Source: Cytophagales bacterium (GTDB lineage Bacteria; Bacteroidota; Bacteroidia; Cytophagales; 172606-1). From it: a DNA stretch of 64,000 nucleotides. Made by a program: the position numbers and the translations under genes. The stretch covers positions 1 to 64,000 of the forward strand of contig JAUJMU010000004.1 in the NCBI GenBank assembly GCA_030446715.1, given 5' to 3'. Position 1 is the first letter of the stretch. Every line of letters begins with the position of its first letter. Positions 52,750 through 63,785 of this stretch are shown piece after piece. The notes under the pieces are model-generated. The model was not told the origin of the DNA and ran no database searches. It saw only the letters and a list, made by a program, of their open reading frames with translations.

Positions 52750-55700
52750 ATGAAGAAGCTGAAATTCTACTGTTTTCTCCTGCTCCTGCCTGCACTGGCC
52801 GTTCCGGCAAATGCCCAGCAACTAGTGGCTTCGGGCGCCTCCGACCGGGTACTGCTTGCTAAAAACCAACCCACTCAGGAGGGCCAATCACTAAGCCTGG
52901 AAAAAGTGCTTTCCGGCCTGGAGTCGCGGTATAAGGTCTCTATTGCCTACAAGAGTGACCTGATCCGCGACAAAACCGTGCAGGGATTCAAAGCTTTCAA
53001 AACTGTGGATGAGACCCTCCGGCGCCTGCTGCGGCCGCACAACCTCGAATACCGGAAAGAAGGCTCCGTGTACGTGATTGTCGGCGCAAACCGGAAGGAG
53101 GCAGCCGGGACACCCGCCAACAGCGGCGACACCTCTGACGCTGCCGGCCCGGACCAGCGGACCACCCTCAGTCTGGATGGCCTGAGAAGCCTGCCGGTCA
53201 ATACGGCTTCGGGCAGGGCAATCACCGTGGGCGGACGGGTGACCTCTGAAAACGGAGAAGGAATCCCCGGCGTGAATGTGCTGCTGAAAGGCACTACCAC
53301 CGGCACTACTACCACTGCAGAGGGTACTTACAGCCTTGAAGTTCCGGATGGCACCGGCACCCTGGTGTTTTCCTTTATCGGCTACGTGACGCAGGAAGTA
53401 CCCGTGAACAACCGGACCAGCATCAACGTAAATCTTTTGCCGGATGTAAAATCACTGACTGAAGTAGTGGTGGTGGGATACGGCACGCAGGAGAAAAAAG
53501 ACCTGACCGGCTCGGTTTCTTCCCTGGACAGCAAGACAATCGCCGACCGGCAATCCATTCAGTTGTCCGACGCCTTGCAGGGCACTATGGCGGGGGTAAC
53601 GGTTACCCGCGGCGGTGGTCAACCCGGAGCCGCCTCTACCGTACGCATCCGGGGTGTTACGTCACTCAATGTCAATGATCCGCTGGTGATTGTGGACGGC
53701 GTACCGGGGCTTGGCCTTAACGACATCAACCCCAACGACGTGGAAAGCATCACCGTTCTGAAAGATGCCGCTTCGCAGGCGATTTACGGGGCCCGTGCCG
53801 CCGCAGGCGTGATTCTGGTCACGACCAAGCGGGCTAAGGAAGGAAAGCTACAGGTGGGCTACGACTACGAATACGGCATTAACACTCCCACCCGCCTGCC
53901 TTCTTTCGCTGATGCCCGTACCTACCGCATTCTGGCGAACGAACGGTCCCGGAATGACGGCGGCGGCAACATCTTCAACACGACCGAAAACGACAACTAC
54001 GCGCAACTGCACGCCGGTGACCCCGACAAATATCCCGACACCGACTGGCAAAAGGCGGTACTGGGCAAGTCCACTACCAACCGGCACCGCCACGATCTGT
54101 CGGTAGCCGTAGGCAGCGAAAAGGTAAGGACCCGCGCCTCGTTCAGCTACGTAACTGAAGATGGGCTGTACCCCAACCGCAACTACGAACGGTATACCTT
54201 CCGGGTCAACAACAACTTCCGGCTGAGCCGTATGCTGGAGGCTAACATTGATGCGTATTACAAAAGAACCAATACCCTCGACCCCACCCAGGGAAACGTA
54301 ATTGCCCTTGCAAGGCGGTTTCCAGGCATATTTCCCGCCGTCCGTACGGATGGACAGTGGGGAGAAGGCAAAGATGGCGAGAATCCATTGGCCCAGACCG
54401 CTGCCGGCGGCACCACTGAGCAGCGTTACAACCAATACAGCGGCATCATCGGACTTACGCTGACGCCACTGGAAGGTCTGAGCATCCGGGCCAACCTGGC
54501 ACCTACCTTCAACTACGACGCTTTTGATCAGTTTACCACCCCTGCCCTGATTCCCCGGCAGGGCAGCACGACGCAGTTCTGGCCCCAGAACCCGACCCTT
54601 CTTGAAAAGCGCCAGACCTCTTTTACCAATCTGACGAGGCAGGCTACAGTTGATTACCGGCGGAAACTGGGCGACCATACCCTCAGCGGCCTGGTTGGTT
54701 ACGAAGAAATCAGTTCGGATTTTGAGCAGGTCCGGACCACCAGCCGGAATCTGGCCGTCAACCTGCGGTCACTGACTTTCGGCGATCCGGCCCTGACCAA
54801 TAACAATCACTTTGCGGTACAGAATGCCCTGCGGTCTTTCTTCGGCCGGGTGTCCTACGACTACAAAGGCCGGTACCTGGTGCAGTCCAACCTCCGGACC
54901 GATGCTTCCTCGCGGTTTGCGGCCAACAAGCGGTGGGGACTTTTTCCCTCCGTTTCGCTGGGCTGGGTGGTTTCCAGTGAAGCCTTCAGCCTGCCCGGCT
55001 TTATCTCTTTCCTGAAGGTAAGGGGTTCTTACGGCGTGGTAGGCAACGAACGGATCGGGGAAGCCCGCACGGGAGGCGAGGAGTTCTTCAACTATTACCC
55101 TTATCAGGGCCTGTTTGAACGGACCAACGTGGTCTTTTACGATGGCAGTTTTGTTTCCAACACCGGCATCCGGCAGGATTTTCTGGCCGACCGGTCTATT
55201 CTCTGGGAAAGCACCCGTACCGTTGACGCGGGCCTTGACATCAGCCTGTTCCGGAATAAGTTCTCGTTTTCCGCTGACTATTACCGGAAGACCACCAACG
55301 ATATTATTCTGACGCTGGACATTCCCAATTACCTTGGCTACGAAGACGACACCAAGACCAACGTCGGATCCATGAAAGTAACCGGAATGGACTTTGAAGC
55401 CGGCTACCGCAGCAGCATTGGCGGCTTTACTTATTCGGTCAGCGCCAATGCCTCCGCCGTCCGGAGCGAAGTGACCAACGTGGGCGGCCGCCGGGATTTC
55501 ACCACCGAAGGTGGCACCAAAATCAACATATTGGGCAGTGAATTCAACGAATGGTTCGGCTACCAGACGCGGGGCCTCTACCAGACCAGGGAGCAGGCCG
55601 ATGCGTACGGCACCGGCGGCATGCCCGGCGACATCTGGATCGTGGATCAGCTTACGGTAGACACGGATGGGGACGGTATTCCCGACGCCGGCGACCGGAT

Positions 55701-56229
55701 CATCAACGAAAGAGACCGGGTGCCGCTGGGGGCTTCCCTGCCCAGGTTCACCTACGGCGGCAACCTTTCGGCGGGATTCATGGGATTTGATCTGTCGGTG
55801 GTGTTCAACGGCGTAGGCAATCATACCCGCCGGTACGCCGGCTTTCAGGTGCGGCCCTTTAGTGAGACGTTCGGCAACATCCCTTCCAATGTACTGGCCA
55901 GCTACTGGAGCCCCGAAAATACGGCGGAGCAAAACGAGGAAGCCCGGTATCCGCGCTTCTCCGGCCGCTCCGAACGCAACAACTACGCCGTATCGGATTA
56001 CTGGCTGTTCAACGGCAGTTACTTCCGGATGAAAAACATTACCCTCGGCTACTCCCTGCCACCCGCACTTACCGGGCGGGTGAAACTGTCGCAGGTCCGG
56101 TTTTATGCTTCGCTGCGGGACTTTATTACCATTGAGCGGAATTTTCTGAACGGCTGGGACCCGGAAGTAGACGACACCGGATACCCGATCATGAAATCCG
56201 TTCTCTTCGGGCTGAATGTAAAATTTTAG
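52750..56229 (+). CDS. SusC/RagA-family TonB-dependent receptor with STN domain
   Basis: 1159 aa; carboxypeptidase-like VTSENGEGIPGVNVLLKGTTTGTTT, plug EVVVVGYGTQEKKDLTGSVSSLDSK, C-terminal barrel. Confidence 0.95.
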   Translation: MKKLKFYCFLLLLPALAVPANAQQLVASGASDRVLLAKNQPTQEGQSLSLEKVLSGLESRYKVSIAYKSDLIRDKTVQGFKAFKTVDETLRRLLRPHNLEYRKEGSVYVIVGANRKEAAGTPANSGDTSDAAGPDQRTTLSLDGLRSLPVNTASGRAITVGGRVTSENGEGIPGVNVLLKGTTTGTTTTAEGTYSLEVPDGTGTLVFSFIGYVTQEVPVNNRTSINVNLLPDVKSLTEVVVVGYGTQEKKDLTGSVSSLDSKTIADRQSIQLSDALQGTMAGVTVTRGGGQPGAASTVRIRGVTSLNVNDPLVIVDGVPGLGLNDINPNDVESITVLKDAASQAIYGARAAAGVILVTTKRAKEGKLQVGYDYEYGINTPTRLPSFADARTYRILANERSRNDGGGNIFNTTENDNYAQLHAGDPDKYPDTDWQKAVLGKSTTNRHRHDLSVAVGSEKVRTRASFSYVTEDGLYPNRNYERYTFRVNNNFRLSRMLEANIDAYYKRTNTLDPTQGNVIALARRFPGIFPAVRTDGQWGEGKDGENPLAQTAAGGTTEQRYNQYSGIIGLTLTPLEGLSIRANLAPTFNYDAFDQFTTPALIPRQGSTTQFWPQNPTLLEKRQTSFTNLTRQATVDYRRKLGDHTLSGLVGYEEISSDFEQVRTTSRNLAVNLRSLTFGDPALTNNNHFAVQNALRSFFGRVSYDYKGRYLVQSNLRTDASSRFAANKRWGLFPSVSLGWVVSSEAFSLPGFISFLKVRGSYGVVGNERIGEARTGGEEFFNYYPYQGLFERTNVVFYDGSFVSNTGIRQDFLADRSILWESTRTVDAGLDISLFRNKFSFSADYYRKTTNDIILTLDIPNYLGYEDDTKTNVGSMKVTGMDFEAGYRSSIGGFTYSVSANASAVRSEVTNVGGRRDFTTEGGTKINILGSEFNEWFGYQTRGLYQTREQADAYGTGGMPGDIWIVDQLTVDTDGDGIPDAGDRIINERDRVPLGASLPRFTYGGNLSAGFMGFDLSVVFNGVGNHTRRYAGFQVRPFSETFGNIPSNVLASYWSPENTAEQNEEARYPRFSGRSERNNYAVSDYWLFNGSYFRMKNITLGYSLPPALTGRVKLSQVRFYASLRDFITIERNFLNGWDPEVDDTGYPIMKSVLFGLNVKF

Positions 56230-56280
56230 AGGGGAGATTTGAGAAGCGAAACTTGAGATAAGGGACAAAAGACAACCAAC

Positions 56281-57969
56281 ATGAAAAACTTGAAATACAT
56301 CATTGGCTCCGCCCTCCTGCTGCTCTGGGGTTGCGCCGACCTCGACGTTACGCCCAAGACGGCCATCTCGTCCGGTAACTTCTTCACCAACGCCAAAGAG
56401 CTGGAAATCGGCCTCAACGGGTTATACGACCGGAATCTGTGGAAAGTAGACCAGGATTACTGGTCGGATGACATGCTGCACCGGGGTGGAGGCGGCGTGG
56501 ACAACGACATTTCCCGGGCTACGCTTAACTCTGAATCGGGACTTTCAGGTGAGTACTGGCGGGACCTGTACGACGGCATCAAACGGGCCAATACACTGCT
56601 GGAGCAGATGCCGGGGGCACGGGCAAATGTCAACGAAAGCGTTTACAACCGGATTGAAGGCGAAGCCAGAGCCATCCGGGCGTATTTCTACAGCATACTG
56701 CTCACCAAGTTCGGCGATGTGCCCCTGATCACCAAAGCTGTTGACGTGGATGACGCCCTGAAGCTGGCCCGGACACCACAGGCCGAAGTTCTCCAGTTTG
56801 TGTACAATGAACTTGATGCCGCGGCGGCTGTATTGCCTAATGCCAATGCCAACCGGGCCACCAAAGGATTTGCGCTGGGAATCAAAGCCAGAACCGCCCT
56901 GTACAACAATGATTTTGCCGTGGCCCGCGACGCCGCCAGGGCCGTGATTGACCTTGGCACCTATTCCCTTGACCCTAACTTCCGGAACCTGTTCCTGAAA
57001 GGGGGCGCCAGCAGCAAGGAAATGATCTACTTTGTACCGCTGTCCTTTACTTTAAATGTAACGTTAGATAACAACACTACCCGGGGCTATCTGCCCCGCA
57101 ACGCCGGCGGATTCGGGGCTCAGATGCCGACCTGGGAAGCTTTCCACGCCTTCGAGGCGGCTGACGGACTGCCCATCGACGAGTCGCCGCTGTACAACCC
57201 GCGTGCCCCTTTCGCCAACCGCGATCCCCGGCTGAAGCAGACCATCGTGGAGTTTGGCACCGACTGGCTGGGCTATGTCTACCAGCCGCACCCGGATTCA
57301 ACGCGTACGATCAACACCGTTACCCGCGTCAGGGTAAATAACAACGACACCCGTTCGGTAGCTACGTTTGCCTCCTTTACCGGCTTTCTCTGGAAAAAAG
57401 GCATTGAGCAGTCATGGGCCGATACCCGGCTGGCCGACCCGAATATCATCATTCTCCGGTACGCCGACGTGCTGCTGATGTACGCCGAGGCCCTGATCGA
57501 ACTGAACGAGAACCTGGACGCCGCCCGGAACGCCATCAATCGGGTAAGGGCCCGCGCCTACGGCACCACGGTAGCGAATACCGCCGCGTACCCCGCCGTG
57601 CCCGAAACAAGTCAGACTGCCCTGCGCACCCGGCTCCGGCGTGAACGCCGCACCGAACTGATGCTGGAAGGACTGCGCTACCAGGACCTGATCCGCTGGC
57701 GGATTGCGAAAAAAGCGCTGGACCGCCGGGTGCTGGGCCTGCCCAACCCCACCGACCAGATCCGGAGCCAGTGGCCCTTCACCACCACCATTCTGCCGGA
57801 TGTGGACCCGGATGGGGTAGTCATTTTCAATGTGGATGCTTTAATTGCCAATAAATACGCCCGGCTGCTGCAGGACTACGATTTTGACGAGTCGCGGATG
57901 TACCTGTGGCCGGTGCCGGCCGCTGACCGCCTGCTGAACCCCAGCCTGACCCAGAACAGCGGGTACTGA
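56281..57969 (+). CDS. SusD/RagB-family lipoprotein
   Basis: Lipobox LLWGC; LYDGIKRANTLLEQMPG...GEARAIRAYFYSILLTKFGDVPLITKAV...ELMLEGLRYQDLIRWR...YLWPVPAADRLLNPSLTQNSGY. Confidence 0.95.
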   Translation: MKNLKYIIGSALLLLWGCADLDVTPKTAISSGNFFTNAKELEIGLNGLYDRNLWKVDQDYWSDDMLHRGGGGVDNDISRATLNSESGLSGEYWRDLYDGIKRANTLLEQMPGARANVNESVYNRIEGEARAIRAYFYSILLTKFGDVPLITKAVDVDDALKLARTPQAEVLQFVYNELDAAAAVLPNANANRATKGFALGIKARTALYNNDFAVARDAARAVIDLGTYSLDPNFRNLFLKGGASSKEMIYFVPLSFTLNVTLDNNTTRGYLPRNAGGFGAQMPTWEAFHAFEAADGLPIDESPLYNPRAPFANRDPRLKQTIVEFGTDWLGYVYQPHPDSTRTINTVTRVRVNNNDTRSVATFASFTGFLWKKGIEQSWADTRLADPNIIILRYADVLLMYAEALIELNENLDAARNAINRVRARAYGTTVANTAAYPAVPETSQTALRTRLRRERRTELMLEGLRYQDLIRWRIAKKALDRRVLGLPNPTDQIRSQWPFTTTILPDVDPDGVVIFNVDALIANKYARLLQDYDFDESRMYLWPVPAADRLLNPSLTQNSGY

Positions 57970-58160
57970 GAGGGTGGATGGTTGTTGGCTGTTGGTTGTT
58001 CGTTTATTAGTTGTTCGTTTAGTTGTTCGTTGCCCGCTATGACCACTGCTCCAGGCGTCCACGCCTGGAGCAGACTTCACGCAATCCATTGAACCCAGAT
58101 ACCACCCTGAGAAACAATCTTTTATTTTATCCTGATACCAAAGAACTTTTCTATTCAGAT

Positions 58161-60668
58161 ATGTCTTCAGCTTCTTTTTTAGCTCCCCGCCGGATTTTGC
58201 TGTGCGCGGCGTACCTGCTGCTTACCCTTTCCTGCGGCACCAAACGACCACAGGAGGCGGCAGTAGAGAAACCAGTCAATATCAGCGGCGTGTATCCGCA
58301 CCTCGCCTACTATAACAACGAAGGAGAATGCGGTACGGGCGCAGTAGTACCCTTCGCTGACCGCCTGTGGGTGATTACTTACGGGCCGCACCTGCCCAAC
58401 GGCTCTTCGGATAAGTTGTATGAAATCACGCCCGACCTGCAGCAGATCGTAAGGCCGGAAAGTACCGGGGGCACGCCAGCCGACCGGTTGATCCACAAGG
58501 AAAGCAATCAGCTTTTCATTGGGCCTTACGCCATTGATGCAAAGCGAAACGTAGGGGTCATTCCCTACACCGAAGCACCCGGCCGCTACACCGGGGCTGC
58601 CCGGCACCTGACCGACCCGGCTGGAAAGATATACATGGCCACCATGGAAGAGGGCTTTTACGAAGTGGACGTGAAAACGCTGAAAACAAACCTGCTCTAC
58701 GAAGATGGCAACGTGAAAAACAAAAATGCGGAGGACACTCAGCACAACCAGCCCAACCCATTGCTGCCCGGGGCGCACGGAAAAGGGGTATATTCCGGCC
58801 AAGGGGTGCTGGTGTACTCAAACAACGGGGAAGCCTCTCCTGAAGCACTGAAGCAGTTTGATATTGCATCTGGTGTGCTGGCTGAGTGGAACGGCAAAGA
58901 CTGGAAGGTGGTGCGCCGGGGTCAGTTTGTGGAAGTGACCGGCCCCGGTGGCATCTACGGAAATCAGAATCCGGAAACGGATCCCATCTGGGCGACCGGC
59001 TGGGACCACAGATCGGTGGTGGTTGGCGTACGGGACAAAGGTGCGTGGTCTTTTTACCGCCTGCCCAAGGCCAGCCACAGCTACGACGGTGCCCACGGCT
59101 GGAACACCGAATGGCCGCGCATCCGCGACGTAGGCACGGCAGGCAAACCTGACTACCTGATGACCATGCACGGCATGTTCTGGAAGTTTCCGCAAACTTT
59201 CACAGCGGCCAACTCCGCCGGCATCCGGCCCCGGTCGGCGTACCTGAAAGTGATTGGCGACTTCACCCGCTGGAACGACCAGTTGGTGTTTGGCTGCGAC
59301 GATTCGGCCCAGAAGGAATTCCTCAACAAGCGAAAAGTAAAGGGCAATATAGAGGGGCCAGGACAGTCTAATTCCAATCTTTGGTTTACTTCATTTGATC
59401 TTCCTGATCAATTAGGGCCTAAAACGGCTGAGGGTGCCGTGTGGTTAAAAGAACCGGTGAAAGCAAATGAGCCTTCCGAAGCCTTTCTGTTCGCCGGCTG
59501 GGCTCACCGCTCCGCGTGGATCATGAATGACGGCAAGACGAAGGTTGACTTCACCTTCCAGACCGACGTGAAAGGCACCGGCAACTGGCAGCCGCTCCGC
59601 ACGGTATCCGTAGAGCCGGGCAAGGCGGCACAAGTGGAGTTTTCCCCGAACGAATCGGGCGAATGGGTACGCGTAACTACTAATGCGCCAACTACGGCTA
59701 CCGTGCATTTTTACTACGCTGCCGAGGACAAGCGGCCCACCACCCCGGACGGGATATTCAACGGGCTGGCAAAAGTAACAGACAGTCAGGCAATAGGCGG
59801 GCTGCTTTACGGTTTAGGGGACAACCGCCGTGCCCTGGGCATTTCAGTACAAAACCTGAACGGAAACGAAAAGTCCGGCGCCGGCTATTACGAACTGGAC
59901 GCGCAGATGAAGCTGACGCCGAAAAATGACCCTAAAACACTGGAATTCATCAACCAGAAATTTGCCATTCCGAAAGATGTGATTACCGTGGAGGAATCAT
60001 CCGTGCTGGTGACCGACGATCTGGGGCGGCGGTGGCGGCTGCCGCTGGGCAATGATGCTTTTGCCGGACTGACCAGATCGGCTTCTACCCGCATTGCCCG
60101 CGAAGTGGCTACCGAACGGGACCTGCTCAACTGCATGGGCACTTTCTACGAACTGCCCGCCGAAAACGCCGACGGTTTTGCCAAGATCCGGCCGGTATCG
60201 TCGCATAATTTACGCATCCACGACTACGCCAGCTACCGGGGCCTGCTGGTAATGACCGGCATTGACCCGGCTGCCGCCAAGGGCAATCCGCACGTAATTG
60301 CATCGGAAGACGGCAAAGCCGCCGTGTGGGCCGGGGTGATTGATGATTTGTGGAAAATGGGCAAGCCCACCGGTAAAGGCGGCCCATGGAAGAATACAGC
60401 GGTCAAAGCCAACGAACCTTCCGACCCGTACCTGATCGGCTTCTACGACAAGCGCAGACTGACGCTTTCCCATGACCGGAAAGAGCCGGTTACCTTCCGC
60501 ATCGAAGCCGAACCGGTAGGGCACGGCCCATGGATGATGTACCGGGAAATGACCGTAGCTCCGGGCAAAACAGTGGAGTACACCTTTCCGGATGGTTTTC
60601 AAGCCCGCTGGGTCCGGTTTGTCGCCGACAAACCCGCCGTCGCTACTGCCTGGCTTACCTATGAGTAA
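58161..60668 (+). CDS. Large lipoprotein of unknown function in the SusCD locus
   Basis: ORF 58023-60668; likely start at 58161 (MSSASFLAPRRILLCAAYLLLTLSCGTKRPQE lipobox); discoidin/jelly-roll-like repeats near the C-terminus. Confidence 0.7.
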   Translation: MSSASFLAPRRILLCAAYLLLTLSCGTKRPQEAAVEKPVNISGVYPHLAYYNNEGECGTGAVVPFADRLWVITYGPHLPNGSSDKLYEITPDLQQIVRPESTGGTPADRLIHKESNQLFIGPYAIDAKRNVGVIPYTEAPGRYTGAARHLTDPAGKIYMATMEEGFYEVDVKTLKTNLLYEDGNVKNKNAEDTQHNQPNPLLPGAHGKGVYSGQGVLVYSNNGEASPEALKQFDIASGVLAEWNGKDWKVVRRGQFVEVTGPGGIYGNQNPETDPIWATGWDHRSVVVGVRDKGAWSFYRLPKASHSYDGAHGWNTEWPRIRDVGTAGKPDYLMTMHGMFWKFPQTFTAANSAGIRPRSAYLKVIGDFTRWNDQLVFGCDDSAQKEFLNKRKVKGNIEGPGQSNSNLWFTSFDLPDQLGPKTAEGAVWLKEPVKANEPSEAFLFAGWAHRSAWIMNDGKTKVDFTFQTDVKGTGNWQPLRTVSVEPGKAAQVEFSPNESGEWVRVTTNAPTTATVHFYYAAEDKRPTTPDGIFNGLAKVTDSQAIGGLLYGLGDNRRALGISVQNLNGNEKSGAGYYELDAQMKLTPKNDPKTLEFINQKFAIPKDVITVEESSVLVTDDLGRRWRLPLGNDAFAGLTRSASTRIAREVATERDLLNCMGTFYELPAENADGFAKIRPVSSHNLRIHDYASYRGLLVMTGIDPAAAKGNPHVIASEDGKAAVWAGVIDDLWKMGKPTGKGGPWKNTAVKANEPSDPYLIGFYDKRRLTLSHDRKEPVTFRIEAEPVGHGPWMMYREMTVAPGKTVEYTFPDGFQARWVRFVADKPAVATAWLTYE

Positions 60669-60770
60669 AACCTGCTGGCAAAGTTAAATAACATCAGAAG
60701 GACATTTGATGAAGGAAATGGTTTAAAATCATTGCATTACTAAAATCTGCCACTAACCGCACTGATAAAA

Positions 60771-62126
60771 ATGGATTTGCTGAAAAAGATGATCGGTTTC
60801 TGGTTTTTAGTGACCGCTGTTCTATCGCTGAAGGCGCAGCCGAAAGCAGACAACCGGCCTAATTTCATCATCATCTATACGGATGATCAACGGCGCGATG
60901 GGTTAGGAATCAATGGCAATCCGGTAATCCAAACGCCCCTGCTTGACCGGATGGCCAAAGAGGCGGTTCGGTTTACCAATGCCAATGTGGTATTTTCTCT
61001 GTGCAGCCCCATCCGGGCCGCTCTCCTGACCGGCAGATACGGGAGTGCAAACGGGGTGTTGCACCTGGAGAGCGCCCTACGGAAGGGAGAAAAGACCATT
61101 GCCCATTACCTGAAAGAGGCCGGTTACCAAACCGCCGTCTCGGGCAAGTGGCACATTGACCAGCGCCCCAAAGCGGTGGGCTTTGATTTTCATGCTTTCT
61201 TTGAAGGCAACGGATCCTATTACAACCGGCTGATCCACGACATGGGAAAGGACATTAAGCCCGAAAAACACTGCGATGAATACTGCGTAGATCGTTCAAT
61301 TGATTTTTTACAAGGGGCGGTGAAAGAGGATCAGCCCTTCTTTTTATTTCATTGCACCCAGCTTCCGCACATGAATGATGAACTGAAATGGGATGCCAAA
61401 GCAGAGACCCTGGCAAAATACAATGCCGCCGGTATGCCCGTGGCAAAGAACAGAAAGGATGACTTATCCGGTAAACCGGATTACTTAAAGCAGGTCAGGA
61501 ACCGCACCCAGGCATCCGCGTACGGTTACCCTGCTCCTCAGGCAATACAGCAGCATACGAAAGAATATTATGCAGTAATATCGGAGATGGATGATGCCCT
61601 GGGAAGGCTTTTCGAAGCCATTGACCAACTGGGACTACGGAAAAATACCTATATCATCTTCATGAGCGATAATGGTTGGATGTTGGGTGAACACGGATTT
61701 ACCAGTAAGGTCCTGCCATATGCGCCTTCAACCCAGGTGCCTTTGTTTATCCTCGGTCCGGGATTAACACCCCGCCTGAAAGACGAGCTAACCTTAAATA
61801 TTGATATAGCGCCCACTATATTAAACCTGGCAGGAATAAAAATACCGGCGAACCTGCACGGGAAAAGCCTGGTACCTTTGATTACCGGAAAAACGAATAA
61901 AATACGTGACTCCTTCGTGTATGAAGGGCTGGGAAACTACGGCGGAGCCAGGCCGAACCTTACGGTTATCAGTAAGCAATACCGTTATATTGAGACCTAT
62001 GCAGATGAATCGCTGAAAAAGATTGCTTTTCAGGAATTGTATGACCAGGCGAGGGATCCGGATGAAATGATTAATCTGGTTAACGATAAGCCTTACCAAA
62101 AGAAAGTGAGCGAATTTAAGTCTTAA
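60771..62126 (+). CDS. Sulfatase (type I, formylglycine-dependent fold)
   Basis: RPNFIIIYTDDQRRDGLGINGNPVIQTPLLDRMAKEAVRFTNANVVFSLCSPIRAALLTGRYG...FMSDNGWMLGEHGFTSK. Confidence 0.9.
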   Translation: MDLLKKMIGFWFLVTAVLSLKAQPKADNRPNFIIIYTDDQRRDGLGINGNPVIQTPLLDRMAKEAVRFTNANVVFSLCSPIRAALLTGRYGSANGVLHLESALRKGEKTIAHYLKEAGYQTAVSGKWHIDQRPKAVGFDFHAFFEGNGSYYNRLIHDMGKDIKPEKHCDEYCVDRSIDFLQGAVKEDQPFFLFHCTQLPHMNDELKWDAKAETLAKYNAAGMPVAKNRKDDLSGKPDYLKQVRNRTQASAYGYPAPQAIQQHTKEYYAVISEMDDALGRLFEAIDQLGLRKNTYIIFMSDNGWMLGEHGFTSKVLPYAPSTQVPLFILGPGLTPRLKDELTLNIDIAPTILNLAGIKIPANLHGKSLVPLITGKTNKIRDSFVYEGLGNYGGARPNLTVISKQYRYIETYADESLKKIAFQELYDQARDPDEMINLVNDKPYQKKVSEFKS

Positions 62127-62281
62127 TTAAGGAACATCAGGCAAATATCCTGAAGCAGTAAAAATTAAAGGCAACTTGTGGTCTTTCATTAGAATAGCAA
62201 CTTAACGGAGGGTCGGAGGAGCACAACAGACACTCTGCTTGCTTCAATCATTTTTCAATCGAATTTAATCCCGGTACCCCT

Positions 62282-63785
62282 ATGGTTAGGAATGCGATCC
62301 TGCTTTGTATGATTCTTTTTGTCTTTTGAGGGTTCCCTTGCCCAGAAAAGCCAGAAGCCCAACATCATCCTGATTTATACCGATCAGCACCGGTACGATG
62401 CTCTGGGAGCGTACGGAAATAAAAGGATAAAAACGCCTAATCTTGATAAACTTGCTGCCTCTGGCGTATATTTTCCCGAAGCTTTTGTCACTTCTCCCGT
62501 ATGTACGCCCTCCCGGTGGAGTTTACACAGCGGTATGTATACCACCAGCCATCAGAGTTATTCCAATCACCATCCCGGCGTGCAACCCCCAACCAACTTG
62601 CCTTTAGAATTAAAGAACGCCGGGTACGCCAATGCGCTGATCGGAAAGAACCACAGCTTCGTAGGAGAACGGGAGTTTATGCTGATTCAGGATGTACCCC
62701 GGAAGGAAAGTAAACGCATGGCAACGGAGGCGGCTCCCTGGTCTGTTGAAAATGACCCGATGCACCTTTAACCAATTACACGCTTAATTTTATGGCGGAT
62801 AACGTCAAGCGTGAGCAACCCTTCTTCATCTGGCTTTCTTATTTGTACCCGCATACCCCCTACGAAGTCCCGGAGCCTTATTTCTCCCTGTACAAAGATG
62901 TTACACTTCCGCCCTTGCGCGTAGAGAAAGAGGGGCTGATGGCTGCCAACAAACCGTTTCGTCAAGTATTTCACCAGGAAAATAATGACCGCCTGTTGCC
63001 TTTTGATGACAAGCAGGTGGATGCCATGCGAAAGACGTATTACGGTATGGTCACGTTAGTGGACGATGAGGTAAAAAGGATAACGGACTTTCTGCAGGCC
63101 AATCATCTGGCAGGTAACACCATTATCATCTTTACAAGCGACCATGGCGACTACCAGGGCGATCACGGAATGTTCACCAAAAGCCCGGCCCTTTACGACT
63201 GTCTGGTAAGGGTTCCCCTGATTTTCTCCTGGCCTGGCACAATAGCTGGAAATGTCCGCAGTGATCAATTGATTTCGCAGGTAGATATTATGCCTACTTT
63301 GTTATCCTTTGCCGGTGTACCGATTCCAAAACAGGTTCAGGGCGTTGATATTTCTGAGTATTTGCGCAAAGGAGCCACCCAAAAACCGCTACGACAAGAA
63401 GTATACGCCGAGTATGGTATTCCCGGAGCGCCTTTTGACCGGCCAGGCTGGAGAAGGTATTCCCGGACTATAAGGAGAATCCGATCACTTTTGCCGTGGG
63501 TATTCCATGGGAAGCCAACCCAGTGTCATTGGCCGGAAGATTCAGGATGATCCGCACGCACGACTGGAAATACATTCATAATCCGGGGAAAAGAATGAAC
63601 TCTACAACCTGAAAAAAGACCCCCATGAGTTGAAAAACCTAGCTGGACTAAAAAAGTACGCCCGCATCCAGCACCAACTCAACACCACATTAACGGCCTG
63701 GAAGGAGGATCTACCCGCAAGTGAAAGGGACCAGGAAAACCTTGTGGATGACTTTATCCAGAACTTTGCCATCAAAAGGAGGTAA
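62282..63785 (+). pseudogene. Sulfatase, reading frame broken by several 1-nt shifts
   Basis: KPNIILIYTDQHRYDALGAYGNKRIKTPNLDKLAASGVYFPEAFVTSPVCTPSRWSLHSGMY (62319-62771), then ADNVKREQPFFIWLSYLYPHTPYEVP...FTSDHGDYQGDHGMFTKSPALYDCLVRVPLIFSWPG (62792-63550), then ENELYNLKKDPHELKNL in another frame; stop at 63783. Confidence 0.85.

Noticed and set aside
54769-56268. Minus-strand 499-aa ORF opposite the SusC gene
   Set aside because: Shadow ORF of a GC-rich SusC gene with no recognisable domain.
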